Positions 1 through 8,125 of a DNA stretch of 13,637 nt are shown piece by piece (positions within the stretch are counted from its first letter, which is position 1; each line of letters begins with the position of its first letter). This DNA is from Candidatus Cloacimonadota bacterium (GTDB lineage: Bacteria > Cloacimonadota > Cloacimonadia > Cloacimonadales > JAJBBL01), in the NCBI GenBank assembly GCA_020532365.1, contig JAJBBL010000206.1, positions 1 to 13,637 on the forward strand, written 5' to 3'. Below the pieces are notes generated by a model. That model had not been told where the DNA came from. It did not search any database and was given only the letters and a program-made list of their open reading frames with translations. The position numbers and the translations under genes are program-made.

Positions 1-572
1 TCTATGTATGCGTAATTACCGACGGCGCCTGACAATTTACCCAAAGAAATTGCCTCTATAGCGTCACGCATTCTCTCAATATTTCTTGTGACTTCATCAT
101 ACCAAAGTGCGTATTTTAAGCCAAAAGTAATAGGTTCGGCGTGGACTCCGTGAGACCTACCAATGCAGAGGAGATATTTATATTCTTTTGCTTTTATTCT
201 GAGTACTTCTTGGAGGTTAACCAAGTCTTTAAAGATTATTTCTCCAGCCTGTTTAAGCTGTAAAGCAGTAGCGGTATCTAATACGTCTGAGGAGGTCAGT
301 CCATAGTGAATCCATCTTGACTCAGGTCCAATAACCTCTTCTAAGTTGGTTAAAAAGGCGATTATATCATGCTTTGTTACAAGCTCGATCTCTTCTATTC
401 GGTCGACATCGAAGTCTGCCTTTTTCACAATATGTTCATAATCTTCTTTAGGTACTATTCCGACGTCGTACATAGCACGACACGCAGCCAGCTCCACATC
501 GAGCCAGCATTGATATTTATTCTGGAGTTCCCAGATGTTTGCCATTTCCGGCAAGCTATATCTTTTAATCAT
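1..572 (-). CDS. purB: Adenylosuccinate lyase, N-terminal 190 residues (cut by window edge)
   Basis: PurB acts twice in purine synthesis. It splits SAICAR to AICAR and adenylosuccinate to AMP, releasing fumarate each time, and works as a soluble homotetramer. The visible part begins MIKRYSLPEM..IW, the usual opening of the Bacillus-type PurB. It also contains HYGLTSSDVLDT (about residues 89-100) and GRSHGVHAEP (about 138-147), two conserved active-site blocks of the fumarase/aspartase superfamily; H141 and H144 lie in the second. The start is ATG at 572-570 with an AAAGGA ribosome binding site about 8 nt upstream. That site lies in the 10-nt gap and the tail of the preceding lipoprotein gene, so this is the last visible member of a co-directional run. 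The C-terminal signature loop lies outside the window. The family call is secure. Confidence 0.95.
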   Translation of the reverse strand, partial: MIKRYSLPEMANIWELQNKYQCWLDVELAACRAMYDVGIVPKEDYEHIVKKADFDVDRIEEIELVTKHDIIAFLTNLEEVIGPESRWIHYGLTSSDVLDTATALQLKQAGEIIFKDLVNLQEVLRIKAKEYKYLLCIGRSHGVHAEPITFGLKYALWYDEVTRNIERMRDAIEAISLGKLSGAVGNYAYI

Positions 573-582
573 AATTCATCCT

Positions 583-1203
583 TTATCTATACTTTATATT
601 ATCAATCTGTATTTTGAATATAGTTTCGCCACCGACAGAGAGTGACAGCAGTTCAGGCAGTTCTTCATTTTTATATGTTAGGAGTAGCTCTATCTTTCCG
701 AGAGATGAGGGGCTACTTATTGTCGAGATCTGCAGCTTATCGTTGAAAGCAATTTCAAACTGGTCGGTAGCAAGTTTTCTATCAGCAACTATTCTATGTT
801 TATTTTTCACAAGGTACTTAAAGGCGTTGTTAACATCATCAATACTATATTGTTTATACTCTATATTCTTATCATTCAATAGTGAGCTCAACGGTTCTGC
901 AAGGGTTAGGCTCGTCTCCTCTTCAACTTGTATCTCCAAGATAGGTGAAGCTTTCAAACCGTAAAGTCCGCTTTCAAAAACAGTTAGCAGCAGAGAGTTC
1001 GTATCTTTTTGTATAGAGATATTTTTTCTCAAGCGGAAGTGGCTATATGAGAGCTCGGCAATTCCTTTCATTTCAAAGCTTTGCCATTTATGTAAGTGTT
1101 GGAGTAGCAGCTCTTCTTCTGAGCGGTCTCGTCTAAGTTGAGAGCAACTTGCCACTATTAGGATAAGTATGCCAAGTAACAGGATATAGAGTTTTTTGTT
1201 CAT
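583..1203 (-). CDS. Small predicted lipoprotein, possibly LolA/LolB-like
   Basis: The 206-residue product starts with a lipoprotein signal peptide: charged MNKK, a hydrophobic stretch to about residue 19, then the lipobox VASC with C20 as lipidation site. Ser at +2 fits outer-membrane sorting under the E. coli rule. The rest (about 30-206) has no membrane segment and reads as alternating beta-strand-like sequence ('FEMKGIAELSYSHFRLRKNISIQ', shortened here to its pattern). Size and pattern recall the half-barrel of LolA/LolB or DUF4292 lipoproteins. That is a fold-level guess with no diagnostic motif. Its ATG overlaps the stop of lgt by 4 nt (ATGA), implying translational coupling to the enzyme that would lipidate it. 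purB follows after 10 nt. The specific function is unknown; lipoprotein status is well supported. Confidence 0.8.
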   Translation of the reverse strand: MNKKLYILLLGILILIVASCSQLRRDRSEEELLLQHLHKWQSFEMKGIAELSYSHFRLRKNISIQKDTNSLLLTVFESGLYGLKASPILEIQVEEETSLTLAEPLSSLLNDKNIEYKQYSIDDVNNAFKYLVKNKHRIVADRKLATDQFEIAFNDKLQISTISSPSSLGKIELLLTYKNEELPELLSLSVGGETIFKIQIDNIKYR

Positions 1204-1985
1204 CTAATCACCTTGCGAGGTTTGAGAACAAAAGCGAGTCCAACAGCTCCACCGATAATCATTAGCAAGCAGAGTATTTGTCCCAGGCTCAAGTTTAGCA
1301 GAAGGTATCCAATCTGCTCATCAGGCTCTCGGAAGAACTCTATAATAAATCTGAACAGACCGTAAAGTCCGACGAAGAGCCAGATCACGATCCCCTCTTT
1401 ATTAGTCTTGCGGTATACAATCTGAAGTATAATGAAGAGCAGCAATCCTTCGGTGAAGGCTTGGTAGAGTTGTGATGGGTGTCGTGGTTGACCGTCAGAA
1501 TAGGGAAAGATCACAGCCCAGGGCACTGATGTAACACGTCCATACAGTTCCCCATTGATAAAATTACCGATACGACCTAACCCTAAGCCTAAGGCAGCGT
1601 AAGGTGAAACAGCATCAGCTAAGGGGTAGAATGAGAGCTTGTTTCTTCTGACAAAAGCGTATCCGAACAGTAAAACAGCTATCACCCCTCCGTGAAATGA
1701 CATCCCCCCTTCCCAGAAGGCGAATATCTTAAGTGGGCTCGCGATATATTCGGAAAGGTTATAGAAAAGAATATAACCCAACCTTCCACCGATAATGACC
1801 CCCAACATAATGTTGAAGAACATAGTGTCGTATTGTTCAGCGGTAATGCTCACGCCTTTACGTTTAAGGTTTTTCTTAACGAAAATATAGCCAATGATGA
1901 ACGAAATGACATAGAACAGTCCGTACCATCTGACTTGTAGTGAGCCTATACTGAACACTTCTGGTTTAAGGTTATGGTAATACAT
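1200..1985 (-). CDS. lgt: Prolipoprotein diacylglyceryl transferase
   Basis: Lgt is an inner-membrane enzyme. It transfers diacylglycerol from phosphatidylglycerol to the lipobox cysteine of prolipoproteins, the first step of lipoprotein maturation. The 261-residue length is normal. Visible family marks are the N-terminal RWYGLFY (about 19-25), GGRLGY (66-71), SFHGG with H98, the Lgt signature GRIGNFINGELYGR (137-150) with R138, N141, N144 and E146, RHPSQLY (168-174), and the C-terminal pattern RxxxEFxRxPD. Several hydrophobic segments separate them, as expected for the seven-helix fold. The gene starts 20 nt after the etfB stop with only a weak ribosome binding site. It overlaps the following lipoprotein gene by 4 nt. 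The final lipidation enzyme, Lnt, is about 5 kb upstream on the same strand, so both ends of the pathway share one gene run. Confidence 0.97.
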   Translation of the reverse strand: MYYHNLKPEVFSIGSLQVRWYGLFYVISFIIGYIFVKKNLKRKGVSITAEQYDTMFFNIMLGVIIGGRLGYILFYNLSEYIASPLKIFAFWEGGMSFHGGVIAVLLFGYAFVRRNKLSFYPLADAVSPYAALGLGLGRIGNFINGELYGRVTSVPWAVIFPYSDGQPRHPSQLYQAFTEGLLLFIILQIVYRKTNKEGIVIWLFVGLYGLFRFIIEFFREPDEQIGYLLLNLSLGQILCLLMIIGGAVGLAFVLKPRKVIR

Positions 1986-2005
1986 TTCTACTAAGCTTTG
2001 CTTGG

Positions 2006-2791
2006 CTATTTATTGGTCAGTGTTTTAAGTTTATTGTAGAGTATTTCAACAGCTTCATCGGTATCGACTTCATATTTCTGCCCATCTTTTTCTAAAGTTG
2101 GGGAGAATATTTTGACGACTTGTGTAGGTGAGCCGTTAAGTCCAATTTTGTCAGAACCTGCTCCGAGATCATCTGCATTCCAGACAGTAAGTTGGGCATT
2201 TTTAGCAGTTCTTTTCCCTCTGAGGGATGGTAGTCTTGGTATGTTGATTTCTTTGACGACGGTAATCACTGCTGGGAGGGTCATTTCGACTGTATCGAAT
2301 CCATCTTCCATCAATCTTTCCACTTTTATGACGTTATCAGAAAGTTCGTTAATTTTCCTGACGAAGCAGGTTTGAGGAAGGTCTAAGTGAGTAGCCACAC
2401 CGGGTCCTACTTGTGCTGTATCGCCGTCAATAGCTTGCTGTCCGAACATAATCAGGTCATAATCTTTAATTTTATTGATAGCTTCAGCGAGGGTATAGCT
2501 TGTAGCCCAGGTATCTGCTCCGGCGAACTTTCTATCTGAAAGGAGGATTATTTCATCCACCCCCATAGATACAGCTTCTCTTAGAGCGTCTTCAACTTGT
2601 GGTGGCCCCATACTCAGAGCGGTGACTTTTCCACCGTACTGTTCTTTAAGTCTAATAGCCTCTTCAATGGCGTAGAGGTCAAACGGGTTGATTATACTTT
2701 CAACCCCTTCACGAACGAGTGTATTAGTTACAGGATCTATGCGTATCTCTGTTGTATTTGGAACTTGTTTAACACAAACGATAATGTTCAT
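2006..2791 (-). CDS. etfB: Electron transfer flavoprotein beta subunit, bifurcating-type signature
   Basis: EtfB pairs with EtfA to form the ETF heterodimer, which shuttles electrons between acyl-CoA-type dehydrogenases and quinone or ferredoxin partners. The 261 residues start MNIIVCVKQVPNT, typical of the family. INPFDLYAIEEAIRLKE lies at about 34-50, and the nucleotide-binding signature FGQQAIDGDTAQVGPG at 116-131. The GDTAQVGP form, in contrast to the DDxNQTG form of mitochondrial-type ETFs, is what I associate with FixA/CarD-like bifurcating ETFs whose beta subunit binds FAD instead of AMP. That subtype call is from memory of family motifs. A GGGAG ribosome binding site precedes the ATG, 19 nt after the aminotransferase stop. 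The usual partner etfA is not adjacent: the neighbours are a sugar aminotransferase and lgt. Either etfA lies elsewhere or this organism splits the pair. Confidence 0.95.
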   Translation of the reverse strand: MNIIVCVKQVPNTTEIRIDPVTNTLVREGVESIINPFDLYAIEEAIRLKEQYGGKVTALSMGPPQVEDALREAVSMGVDEIILLSDRKFAGADTWATSYTLAEAINKIKDYDLIMFGQQAIDGDTAQVGPGVATHLDLPQTCFVRKINELSDNVIKVERLMEDGFDTVEMTLPAVITVVKEINIPRLPSLRGKRTAKNAQLTVWNADDLGAGSDKIGLNGSPTQVVKIFSPTLEKDGQKYEVDTDEAVEILYNKLKTLTNK

Positions 2792-2810
2792 TATCTCTCT
2801 CCCTTATAGG

Positions 2811-3917
2811 TTATTTATTGTAGAAGCCACGGATTGTGTCAATCACGTAGTCTTGTTGGTCTTTAGTGAGTTCTGAGTAAATTGGTATTGAGACGACATT
2901 TTCAGCTGCTCGCTCAGACACAGGGCAGTCACCTTTTTTACCACAGAGTTCTCCAAAGCATTCTTGTAAGTGTAGTGGAAGCGGGTAGTAAATAGCGCAT
3001 CCGATATTTGCTTTTTTAAGGTGTTTCATCAATCCATCTCTATCTTTAGCAAAGAGGGTAAACTGGTTGAAAATAGAGACAGCTTTGTCGTGGATTACCG
3101 GCATTTTAATCTGCTTAATGTCTTTCATATTTGCGTAGTAATAGTCAGCATTTTCTCTTCTCATCTCTGACCATTTAGCCAAGTGGGGTAGTTTTGCTGA
3201 AAGGACTGCAGCTTGGATCGTATCTAAGCGGCTATTAAATCCAACCCATTTGTGGAAGTATTTTGGGTTTTCGCCGTGTACTCGCAGCTGTCTGAGCCGT
3301 TTAGCTAATTCTTCATCTTGCGTTACGCACATACCGCCATCACCCATACACCCCAAGTTTTTACTGGGGAAGAATGATAGGGTACCTATTTCGCCGATAG
3401 TACCTGCATTCTGTCCATCATAGACCGCTCCAATACCTTGGGCGTTATCCTCTATGACGTAGAGGTTGTGTTTTTTAGCAATCTGCACTATTCTATCCAT
3501 TTCGCACGGCTGTCCGAACAGGTGTACTGGCATAATAGCTTTAGTTTTATTAGTGATCGCTTTTTCAATCAGGTCAGGATCGATATTGTAAGTATCCTCT
3601 TTGACATCTACAAATATAGGTTTGGCTCCTACTCGGTGAATTGTACCGGCAGTAGCAAAGAAGGTGAACGGGGTAGTAATCACTTCATCCCCAGTCCCGA
3701 TATTAAGGGCTCTTAATGCTAAGACAAGTGCATCAGTTCCAGAAGCACATCCTATTGCGTGGTTAACATTCAAAAACTCTTCCATCATCTCTTCAAACTG
3801 TTTAACTTCTGGGCCGAGTATATATTGATGTGTGCTCAAAACTTGATCAATGTTTTGGCGGACTTGTTTCATAATTGGTTCATACTGTGCATTTAAATCC
3901 AGCAAAGGTACTCTCAT
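2811..3917 (-). CDS. DegT/DnrJ/EryC1/StrS-family PLP-dependent sugar aminotransferase
   Basis: Enzymes of this family transfer an amino group, usually from glutamate, to a keto-sugar nucleotide. They make amino sugars for O-antigen, capsule or glycan decoration. The 368-residue length is typical. Seen in sequence: MRVPLLDLNAQYEPI at the start; GTDAL at 60-64; EDNAQ at 156-160, where D157 should contact the PLP ring nitrogen (EDAAQ is more usual); and SFFPSKNLG at 181-189, where K186 should form the Schiff base. The C-terminal YYPLPLHLQ.CF and PVSERAAENV..IPIYSEL blocks resemble the WbpE/ArnB/PglE branch. The substrate cannot be read from sequence. A strong AAGGAG ribosome binding site precedes the ATG. 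It follows the export-protein and epimerase genes by short gaps, which suggests a three-gene surface-polysaccharide module. The family is certain; the exact sugar is unknown. Confidence 0.93.
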   Translation of the reverse strand: MRVPLLDLNAQYEPIMKQVRQNIDQVLSTHQYILGPEVKQFEEMMEEFLNVNHAIGCASGTDALVLALRALNIGTGDEVITTPFTFFATAGTIHRVGAKPIFVDVKEDTYNIDPDLIEKAITNKTKAIMPVHLFGQPCEMDRIVQIAKKHNLYVIEDNAQGIGAVYDGQNAGTIGEIGTLSFFPSKNLGCMGDGGMCVTQDEELAKRLRQLRVHGENPKYFHKWVGFNSRLDTIQAAVLSAKLPHLAKWSEMRRENADYYYANMKDIKQIKMPVIHDKAVSIFNQFTLFAKDRDGLMKHLKKANIGCAIYYPLPLHLQECFGELCGKKGDCPVSERAAENVVSIPIYSELTKDQQDYVIDTIRGFYNK

Positions 3918-3947
3918 AGCATCTCCTTGTAAGTGATAAATTTGTCT

Positions 3948-5027
3948 TTATTTTGTTAATACGATAATGGTCGTTACGAGTGAGAAAATAGTCCCAATAG
4001 GGGTTAGGTAGTCAGACACATAGGTTCTGAATGACACTGGTACAAGTACTGCATCCCCTTCATTTAAGGGTTGTCCTTTATATTTTGTTCTATTTCCATT
4101 TTTATCGACGATGATAATCCGTTTACTTGAGCCTACTCTATTGATACCCCCTGCTAAGGATATATAGTAGTGAGCACTCTTCCCCCCGTGAAAGCTGTAT
4201 TTGCCAGGTATGTTGACATTACCTCTAACGAGGATGTAGCTCTCTTCAGGGTGGAGGTAGACCGAATCTCCGATATTTAATACGTGGCTTTGCTCTACTC
4301 TTGTGATCTCACCATCCCGCTTGATAAATATCTTATTGAAATCGCTGTAGTAATTCTTATGTGTTATAGCGGGTAGAAGGTCGTTTACCTTAGTGTTTTC
4401 ATTGATCTCAAAGTATTCAACGTAGTTTGTTGTATCGGTCACGACGTAAACTTTAACAAAGTTTTCAGCAAAAGCTGCAGTTATAAGATCGTCCCCCATA
4501 ACGAGTGGATTTTGTGTAATATCCCCTTCAGTAAGATATCGGTTCAAATCGAATGTTTTTGTTTCCCCTCTTCGAGTAATATTGATCTTTCGACTTGCAG
4601 AGGGGTGAAGCCCTCTGGCTAATCTTAATGATTGTGAAAGAGTCATCAACGAGTCAGCCGGATACTCGCCGGGGCTGTTAAAAGCGCCTAACAGGTGCAG
4701 TGAATATGGTGCTATTGCTATAAGTTCAACCACTATCTTCGCATTGATAACGTTTTTAGCGATCTCAGACTTAAGTAAAGCTTTCGCCTCTTCCAAAGTC
4801 AAACCGGCAACCTCCACAGGGTTGGTGAGTGGATACATAACTACGTTACCAGAGAGGGTAACAGGTACCACAAACTCTTTTGTTTCCAAAGTTACTACTT
4901 GGATAGCGAACTTATCACCAGGCTTAACGGTATACTCTTTTTCAACATCAACTCTTTGGTAGGCAAGCAGGGCGCTCACAGCTACCAGAAAGAGTATTGC
5001 TATAAAGGGAACCAGTTTATGCTTCAT
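3948..5027 (-). CDS. Polysaccharide export protein with SLBB domains (Wza-like)
   Basis: Wza-type proteins form the periplasmic and outer-membrane channel that passes capsule or exopolysaccharide to the cell surface. The 359-residue product has an N-terminal hydrophobic segment (about 6-23). The poly-export domain follows at about 30-105, opening with YTVKPGDKFAIQV. A first SLBB-like domain lies at about 108-185 (LHLLGAFNSPGEYP) and a second at about 263-330 (ILVRGNVNIPGKYSFHGG). A last hydrophobic stretch, about 341-357, resembles the C-terminal helix that crosses the outer membrane in Wza. Unlike classical Wza it has no lipobox cysteine: the N-terminus ends ..SALLAYQ. The ATG lies inside the last codons of the epimerase gene (11-nt overlap) and has no clear Shine-Dalgarno, so translation is probably coupled. 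No Wzc-type kinase or Wzx flippase is in the window. Confidence 0.88.
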   Translation of the reverse strand: MKHKLVPFIAILFLVAVSALLAYQRVDVEKEYTVKPGDKFAIQVVTLETKEFVVPVTLSGNVVMYPLTNPVEVAGLTLEEAKALLKSEIAKNVINAKIVVELIAIAPYSLHLLGAFNSPGEYPADSLMTLSQSLRLARGLHPSASRKINITRRGETKTFDLNRYLTEGDITQNPLVMGDDLITAAFAENFVKVYVVTDTTNYVEYFEINENTKVNDLLPAITHKNYYSDFNKIFIKRDGEITRVEQSHVLNIGDSVYLHPEESYILVRGNVNIPGKYSFHGGKSAHYYISLAGGINRVGSSKRIIIVDKNGNRTKYKGQPLNEGDAVLVPVSFRTYVSDYLTPIGTIFSLVTTIIVLTK

Positions 5028-5976
5028 AATACTTAATTACTCTGTTGAGTATGTCTTCCAGCGAATATTTTGGTTCATACCCGATAGTGTTTTTAATTTT
5101 TGTTATATCTGGCACACGTCTTTTCATATCTTCAAAGCCCTCTTCATAGGCGTCATCATACGGTACATATTCGATCTTTGAATCACTATTGGTCATCTTC
5201 TTGATTTTGAAGGCTAACTCTTCGATAGTGATCTCCTCTGTGTTTCCGATGTTATATATGTTCCCTTCAGCTTTCTTTTCTGACATAAGGCCGATGAGCC
5301 CACTAACTACATCTTCAACATCGGCGAAGCAACGTGATTGTTTGCCGTCACCAAAAATTGTTATGGGATGACCTAAAAGGGCGTTTTTGACGAACTTAGG
5401 TAGCACCATACCGTACTGTCCAGACTGTCTGGGTCCCACAGTGTTAAAGCATCTCACGATTACTACAGGGAGTTTTTTCTCTCTATGGTAGGCGAGGGTT
5501 AGAAACTCATCAATTGCTTTAGCGGAGCTATAACTCCATCTGGAGATATGTGTTGAGCCGAGTAGTCGGTCATCTTCTTCTTTGAACGGCACATTTTCAC
5601 TCTTGCCATAAATTTCTGAGGTAGAGGTGATGAGGATCTTTTTCTTATACTTATTGGCAAATTCGAGGATGTTATCAGTTCCATTGATGTTAGTTTGCAT
5701 AGCCAGCAGCGGGTTTTCGATAATGTATTTAACGCCGACAGCCGCCGCAAGGTGGTAGATTATATCACAGTCTTTAACCATTCTATCGAGTGTTTCGCGG
5801 TTTAAGATGCTATCTATCTCATAGCAAAAGTTAGGGTTATTAGTCAGATGGCTAATGTTTGAGAGCTTACCTGTCGACAGGTTATCGATGATAGATACTT
5901 TGTTACCTTGTTCCAGTAGTCTTTCTGCCAAGTGTGAGCCGATAAAACCAGCGCCACCAGTAATCAATATTTTCAT
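5017..5976 (-). CDS. NAD-dependent nucleotide-sugar epimerase/dehydratase (extended SDR)
   Basis: This is a soluble extended short-chain dehydrogenase/reductase acting on nucleotide sugars. GGAGFIG at 7-13 is the Rossmann dinucleotide-binding motif, and D31 at the end of the second strand fits an NAD preference. YHLAAAVGV lies at about 74-82. ITSTSEIYG at 116-124 provides the Thr/Ser of the triad, and SYSSAK at 148-153 gives Y149 and K153. FNTVGPRQ and FGDGKQSRCF are typical of the GalE/UDP-glucuronate decarboxylase/dTDP-glucose dehydratase group. I cannot choose among these activities. Its 319-residue length is normal. A GGAG ribosome binding site precedes the ATG. It follows a 155-nt gap after the merR stop, where a perfect TTGACA (6107-6102, minus strand) is visible without a good -10 at standard spacing. 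It may head the glycan module formed with the export and aminotransferase genes. Confidence 0.93.
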   Translation of the reverse strand: MKILITGGAGFIGSHLAERLLEQGNKVSIIDNLSTGKLSNISHLTNNPNFCYEIDSILNRETLDRMVKDCDIIYHLAAAVGVKYIIENPLLAMQTNINGTDNILEFANKYKKKILITSTSEIYGKSENVPFKEEDDRLLGSTHISRWSYSSAKAIDEFLTLAYHREKKLPVVIVRCFNTVGPRQSGQYGMVLPKFVKNALLGHPITIFGDGKQSRCFADVEDVVSGLIGLMSEKKAEGNIYNIGNTEEITIEELAFKIKKMTNSDSKIEYVPYDDAYEEGFEDMKRRVPDITKIKNTIGYEPKYSLEDILNRVIKYYEA

Positions 5977-6131
5977 TATATCTCCGTGTATTGTAAATCG
6001 GGCTGTCGTTTGATCAGGCTGCAGGTCTAAAGCAAGGTCGACAACGCCTCAAATCTTTATTTTATTAATGTGTTGAGATAGCTTTTCCTTATCACAATTT
6101 TTGTCAATAGATTTGCCTGTAATGGCTTTTC

Positions 6132-6539
6132 TTAAGATTCAGTCTCTTCTTCAGTCGTCTCTATGTCGTTCTTTTCATCTTCAGTTTTATCAGAGGGGAA
6201 TAGCTGATCAAGCATTGCTTTTGTCTCGCTTATTTCGGTGATAATATAGCTTCTCATCTCTTCGTTCATTGCCAGTATTTTGAGGGGCTTCTTGTACTTT
6301 TCGTTAGACTGCATTTGGTTCAGTCTTTTTTTTACCCCTTTAATCGTGTAGTTTTGGATATAGAGCATATCTTTGATAACCTTCAACAGCTCTATTTGCT
6401 GTTCGGAATATTGTCTGTTTGCACCTTTATTACGCTTAGGCTTCAGCTGTCTGAACTCAGTCTCCCAGTACCGAATAATATGCGGTTTTAGATCGAGTAG
6501 GTTACACACTTCACCCATTGTATAGTAATATTTCTTCAT
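6132..6539 (-). CDS. MerR-family transcriptional regulator, short form
   Basis: The 135-residue protein has an N-terminal winged-helix MerR DNA-binding domain at about 4-73. YYTMGEVCNLLDLKPHIIRYW is the helix-turn-helix (pattern given, positions about 5-25), followed by ETEFRQLKP, a basic wing with NRQYS, and a second helix pair ending in YTIKGVKKRL. The RYWE..F..L.P.R form is the conserved MerR subtype often found as a small stand-alone regulator in anaerobes and FCB bacteria. After residue 80 there is a helical stretch and then a very acidic tail (about 115-135) rich in E and D. No metal- or drug-binding domain is present, so the effector is unknown. It starts 29 nt after the lnt stop. An AAAGGA sits about 12 nt before the ATG, which is longer than usual. 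It could act on the glycan genes that follow its gap, but this is speculative. Confidence 0.9.
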   Translation of the reverse strand: MKKYYYTMGEVCNLLDLKPHIIRYWETEFRQLKPKRNKGANRQYSEQQIELLKVIKDMLYIQNYTIKGVKKRLNQMQSNEKYKKPLKILAMNEEMRSYIITEISETKAMLDQLFPSDKTEDEKNDIETTEEETES

Positions 6540-6568
6540 TTGACGCCCATATCCTTTCTAATAGCTCC

Positions 6569-8125
6569 TTATTTTTTTATAGAAAACGAGTTGATAATTG
6601 TCCAGGAAAAAAGAGCAAGGGTTAAAATAAGTACGTATTTAGGTACTCGATGGAACGTTTTAGTGTAGAGTGAATCTTGGTTATAGACGTAGAGATATTC
6701 TTCGATAGTACTCTTTTCATAGAGCTTGGTCTTTTGTTTGATATTGCCAAGGGGGTCTACAACAATTGAGATACCGGTGTTTGCAGCACGGTATATCTGT
6801 TTCCTATTCTCAACCGCTCTGATCACAGTCATCATTGCGTGTTGGTAAGGACCAACTGTTTTCTTAAACCAACCATCATTTGTTACATTCACTATGAAGT
6901 CTGTATCTTGTTGAACTATCTCAGTTAAGAGCTTGGGAAACGCTATCTCGAAGCAGATCACAGAGGAGAAGCGGTAAGCTTGTTCTTTGTGGTTAATGGG
7001 GAAGTATACGTTCTCTTTTCCGTACTCCCAGTTTGCCTGACCCAAATCGATTTCACCTAAGAACGGAATGAACTCCATAAAGGGGATTCGTTCTCCAAAC
7101 GGTACAAGGATTCTTTTATAATAGGGGGATAGTGGTGTTGCATTTGAATCAAAAAGGGTGGTAGCATTGTAATAACGATAGGCGAAACTTTCCCCAACTT
7201 TCTCTATTTCGTAGTGGGGTAGACCTAAAAAGATAGGTGTCCGAGTCTCTTCAACTAACCTTTGCATAAAGGCTTTTGTTTTCGAGTTTTTCAAAACATA
7301 GTCCGGAATTGCCGCCTCTGGAAAGATTATCAAATCTGGATTTGATGCAGCAGCTTGGAGGGAGTATTTACGATAGAGCTTCATCGTCTCGTCAAAAAAG
7401 CTCTCACTCCATTTAAGGTCCTGTGGTATGCTAACTTGCACGATAGCCGCTTTCAAAGGCGTTTTTTCAAGCTCTATGGTCTTCTTCCTTATATGCCCTC
7501 CGATGCTCCACACAAGGATAATAAGTAGAGCAGAAATCAGTGAAATAAGCGACTTCTTCAAAGGGAAGTAACGGAGTGAATAAAACAAAAGAATGTTGAT
7601 TACTATTATCAGGGTAGAGAGGATGAAAACACCACCTACCTCTGCAAGCTGGATAAGTGAAGTGTACTCAGCAATAGCATAACCTATATTAAACCACGGA
7701 AAGCGAAGCTGTCCAAAATTCTGCAAGTATTCAAACGAGAGCCAGACCAAGACAAATGAGAGGTATTTTAGCCGTGGTAGATGGGAGTAGAGTTTAGCTA
7801 AAACCCTAAAGAGGATTATAAAATAGAAGCCAAACAGTATAAAGAGCCCGAAAAAGCCGGGTAAGGTCACTACACTAATCCAATAAAGCGTAACAAGCGT
7901 GTAGGTAGTGCTATAAATCAGAGCCGCTTTAACAGTCTTGCTCCAACTCAGCTCAACACTCTTATCGTATAAATAGAGGAGGGGGATTAAAGCAAAGAAG
8001 GTAAGGAAATTTAGTTTAATAGGGTATCTGCTAAGCCCCATAAGTACTGCAGAGAGAGCAGGCAGGTAGAAATACCTGTCATAAAAGAAGTTCAATGTTT
8101 TTTTAACAGGACTATTTCTTTTCAT
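6569..8125 (-). CDS. lnt: Apolipoprotein N-acyltransferase
   Basis: Lnt adds the third acyl chain to the N-terminal cysteine of lipoproteins in the inner membrane, the last maturation step before Lol export. With the ATG at 8125 the product is 518 residues, close to the E. coli length. The N-terminal ~210 residues hold several hydrophobic helices. A nitrilase-type domain follows from about 224 to 480, and a last membrane helix at about 496-514. The triad is intact: E270 in IIFPEAAIPDY, K337 in YYKRILVPFGE and C391 in SVICFEIAFP. TNDGWF, GPYQHAMM and RAVENR are also conserved. The frame is open to a GTG at 8158, but that start has no ribosome binding site and would overlap the upstream gene by 47 nt. 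The ATG overlaps it by 14 nt, so I prefer coupled initiation there. Neither start has a strong Shine-Dalgarno. Confidence 0.96.
   Translation of the reverse strand: MKRNSPVKKTLNFFYDRYFYLPALSAVLMGLSRYPIKLNFLTFFALIPLLYLYDKSVELSWSKTVKAALIYSTTYTLVTLYWISVVTLPGFFGLFILFGFYFIILFRVLAKLYSHLPRLKYLSFVLVWLSFEYLQNFGQLRFPWFNIGYAIAEYTSLIQLAEVGGVFILSTLIIVINILLFYSLRYFPLKKSLISLISALLIILVWSIGGHIRKKTIELEKTPLKAAIVQVSIPQDLKWSESFFDETMKLYRKYSLQAAASNPDLIIFPEAAIPDYVLKNSKTKAFMQRLVEETRTPIFLGLPHYEIEKVGESFAYRYYNATTLFDSNATPLSPYYKRILVPFGERIPFMEFIPFLGEIDLGQANWEYGKENVYFPINHKEQAYRFSSVICFEIAFPKLLTEIVQQDTDFIVNVTNDGWFKKTVGPYQHAMMTVIRAVENRKQIYRAANTGISIVVDPLGNIKQKTKLYEKSTIEEYLYVYNQDSLYTKTFHRVPKYVLILTLALFSWTIINSFSIKK

Noticed and set aside
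614..964. 116-codon plus-strand frame opposite the small lipoprotein gene
   Set aside because: Antisense shadow of a well-supported lipoprotein gene; the Ser/Leu-rich translation is typical of such shadows.
6079..6107. Promoter for the epimerase gene on the minus strand
   Set aside because: TTGACA is perfect, but the best -10 at 17 nt is AAGCTA and a better-looking TATCTC sits 21 nt away; not strong enough to list as a feature.
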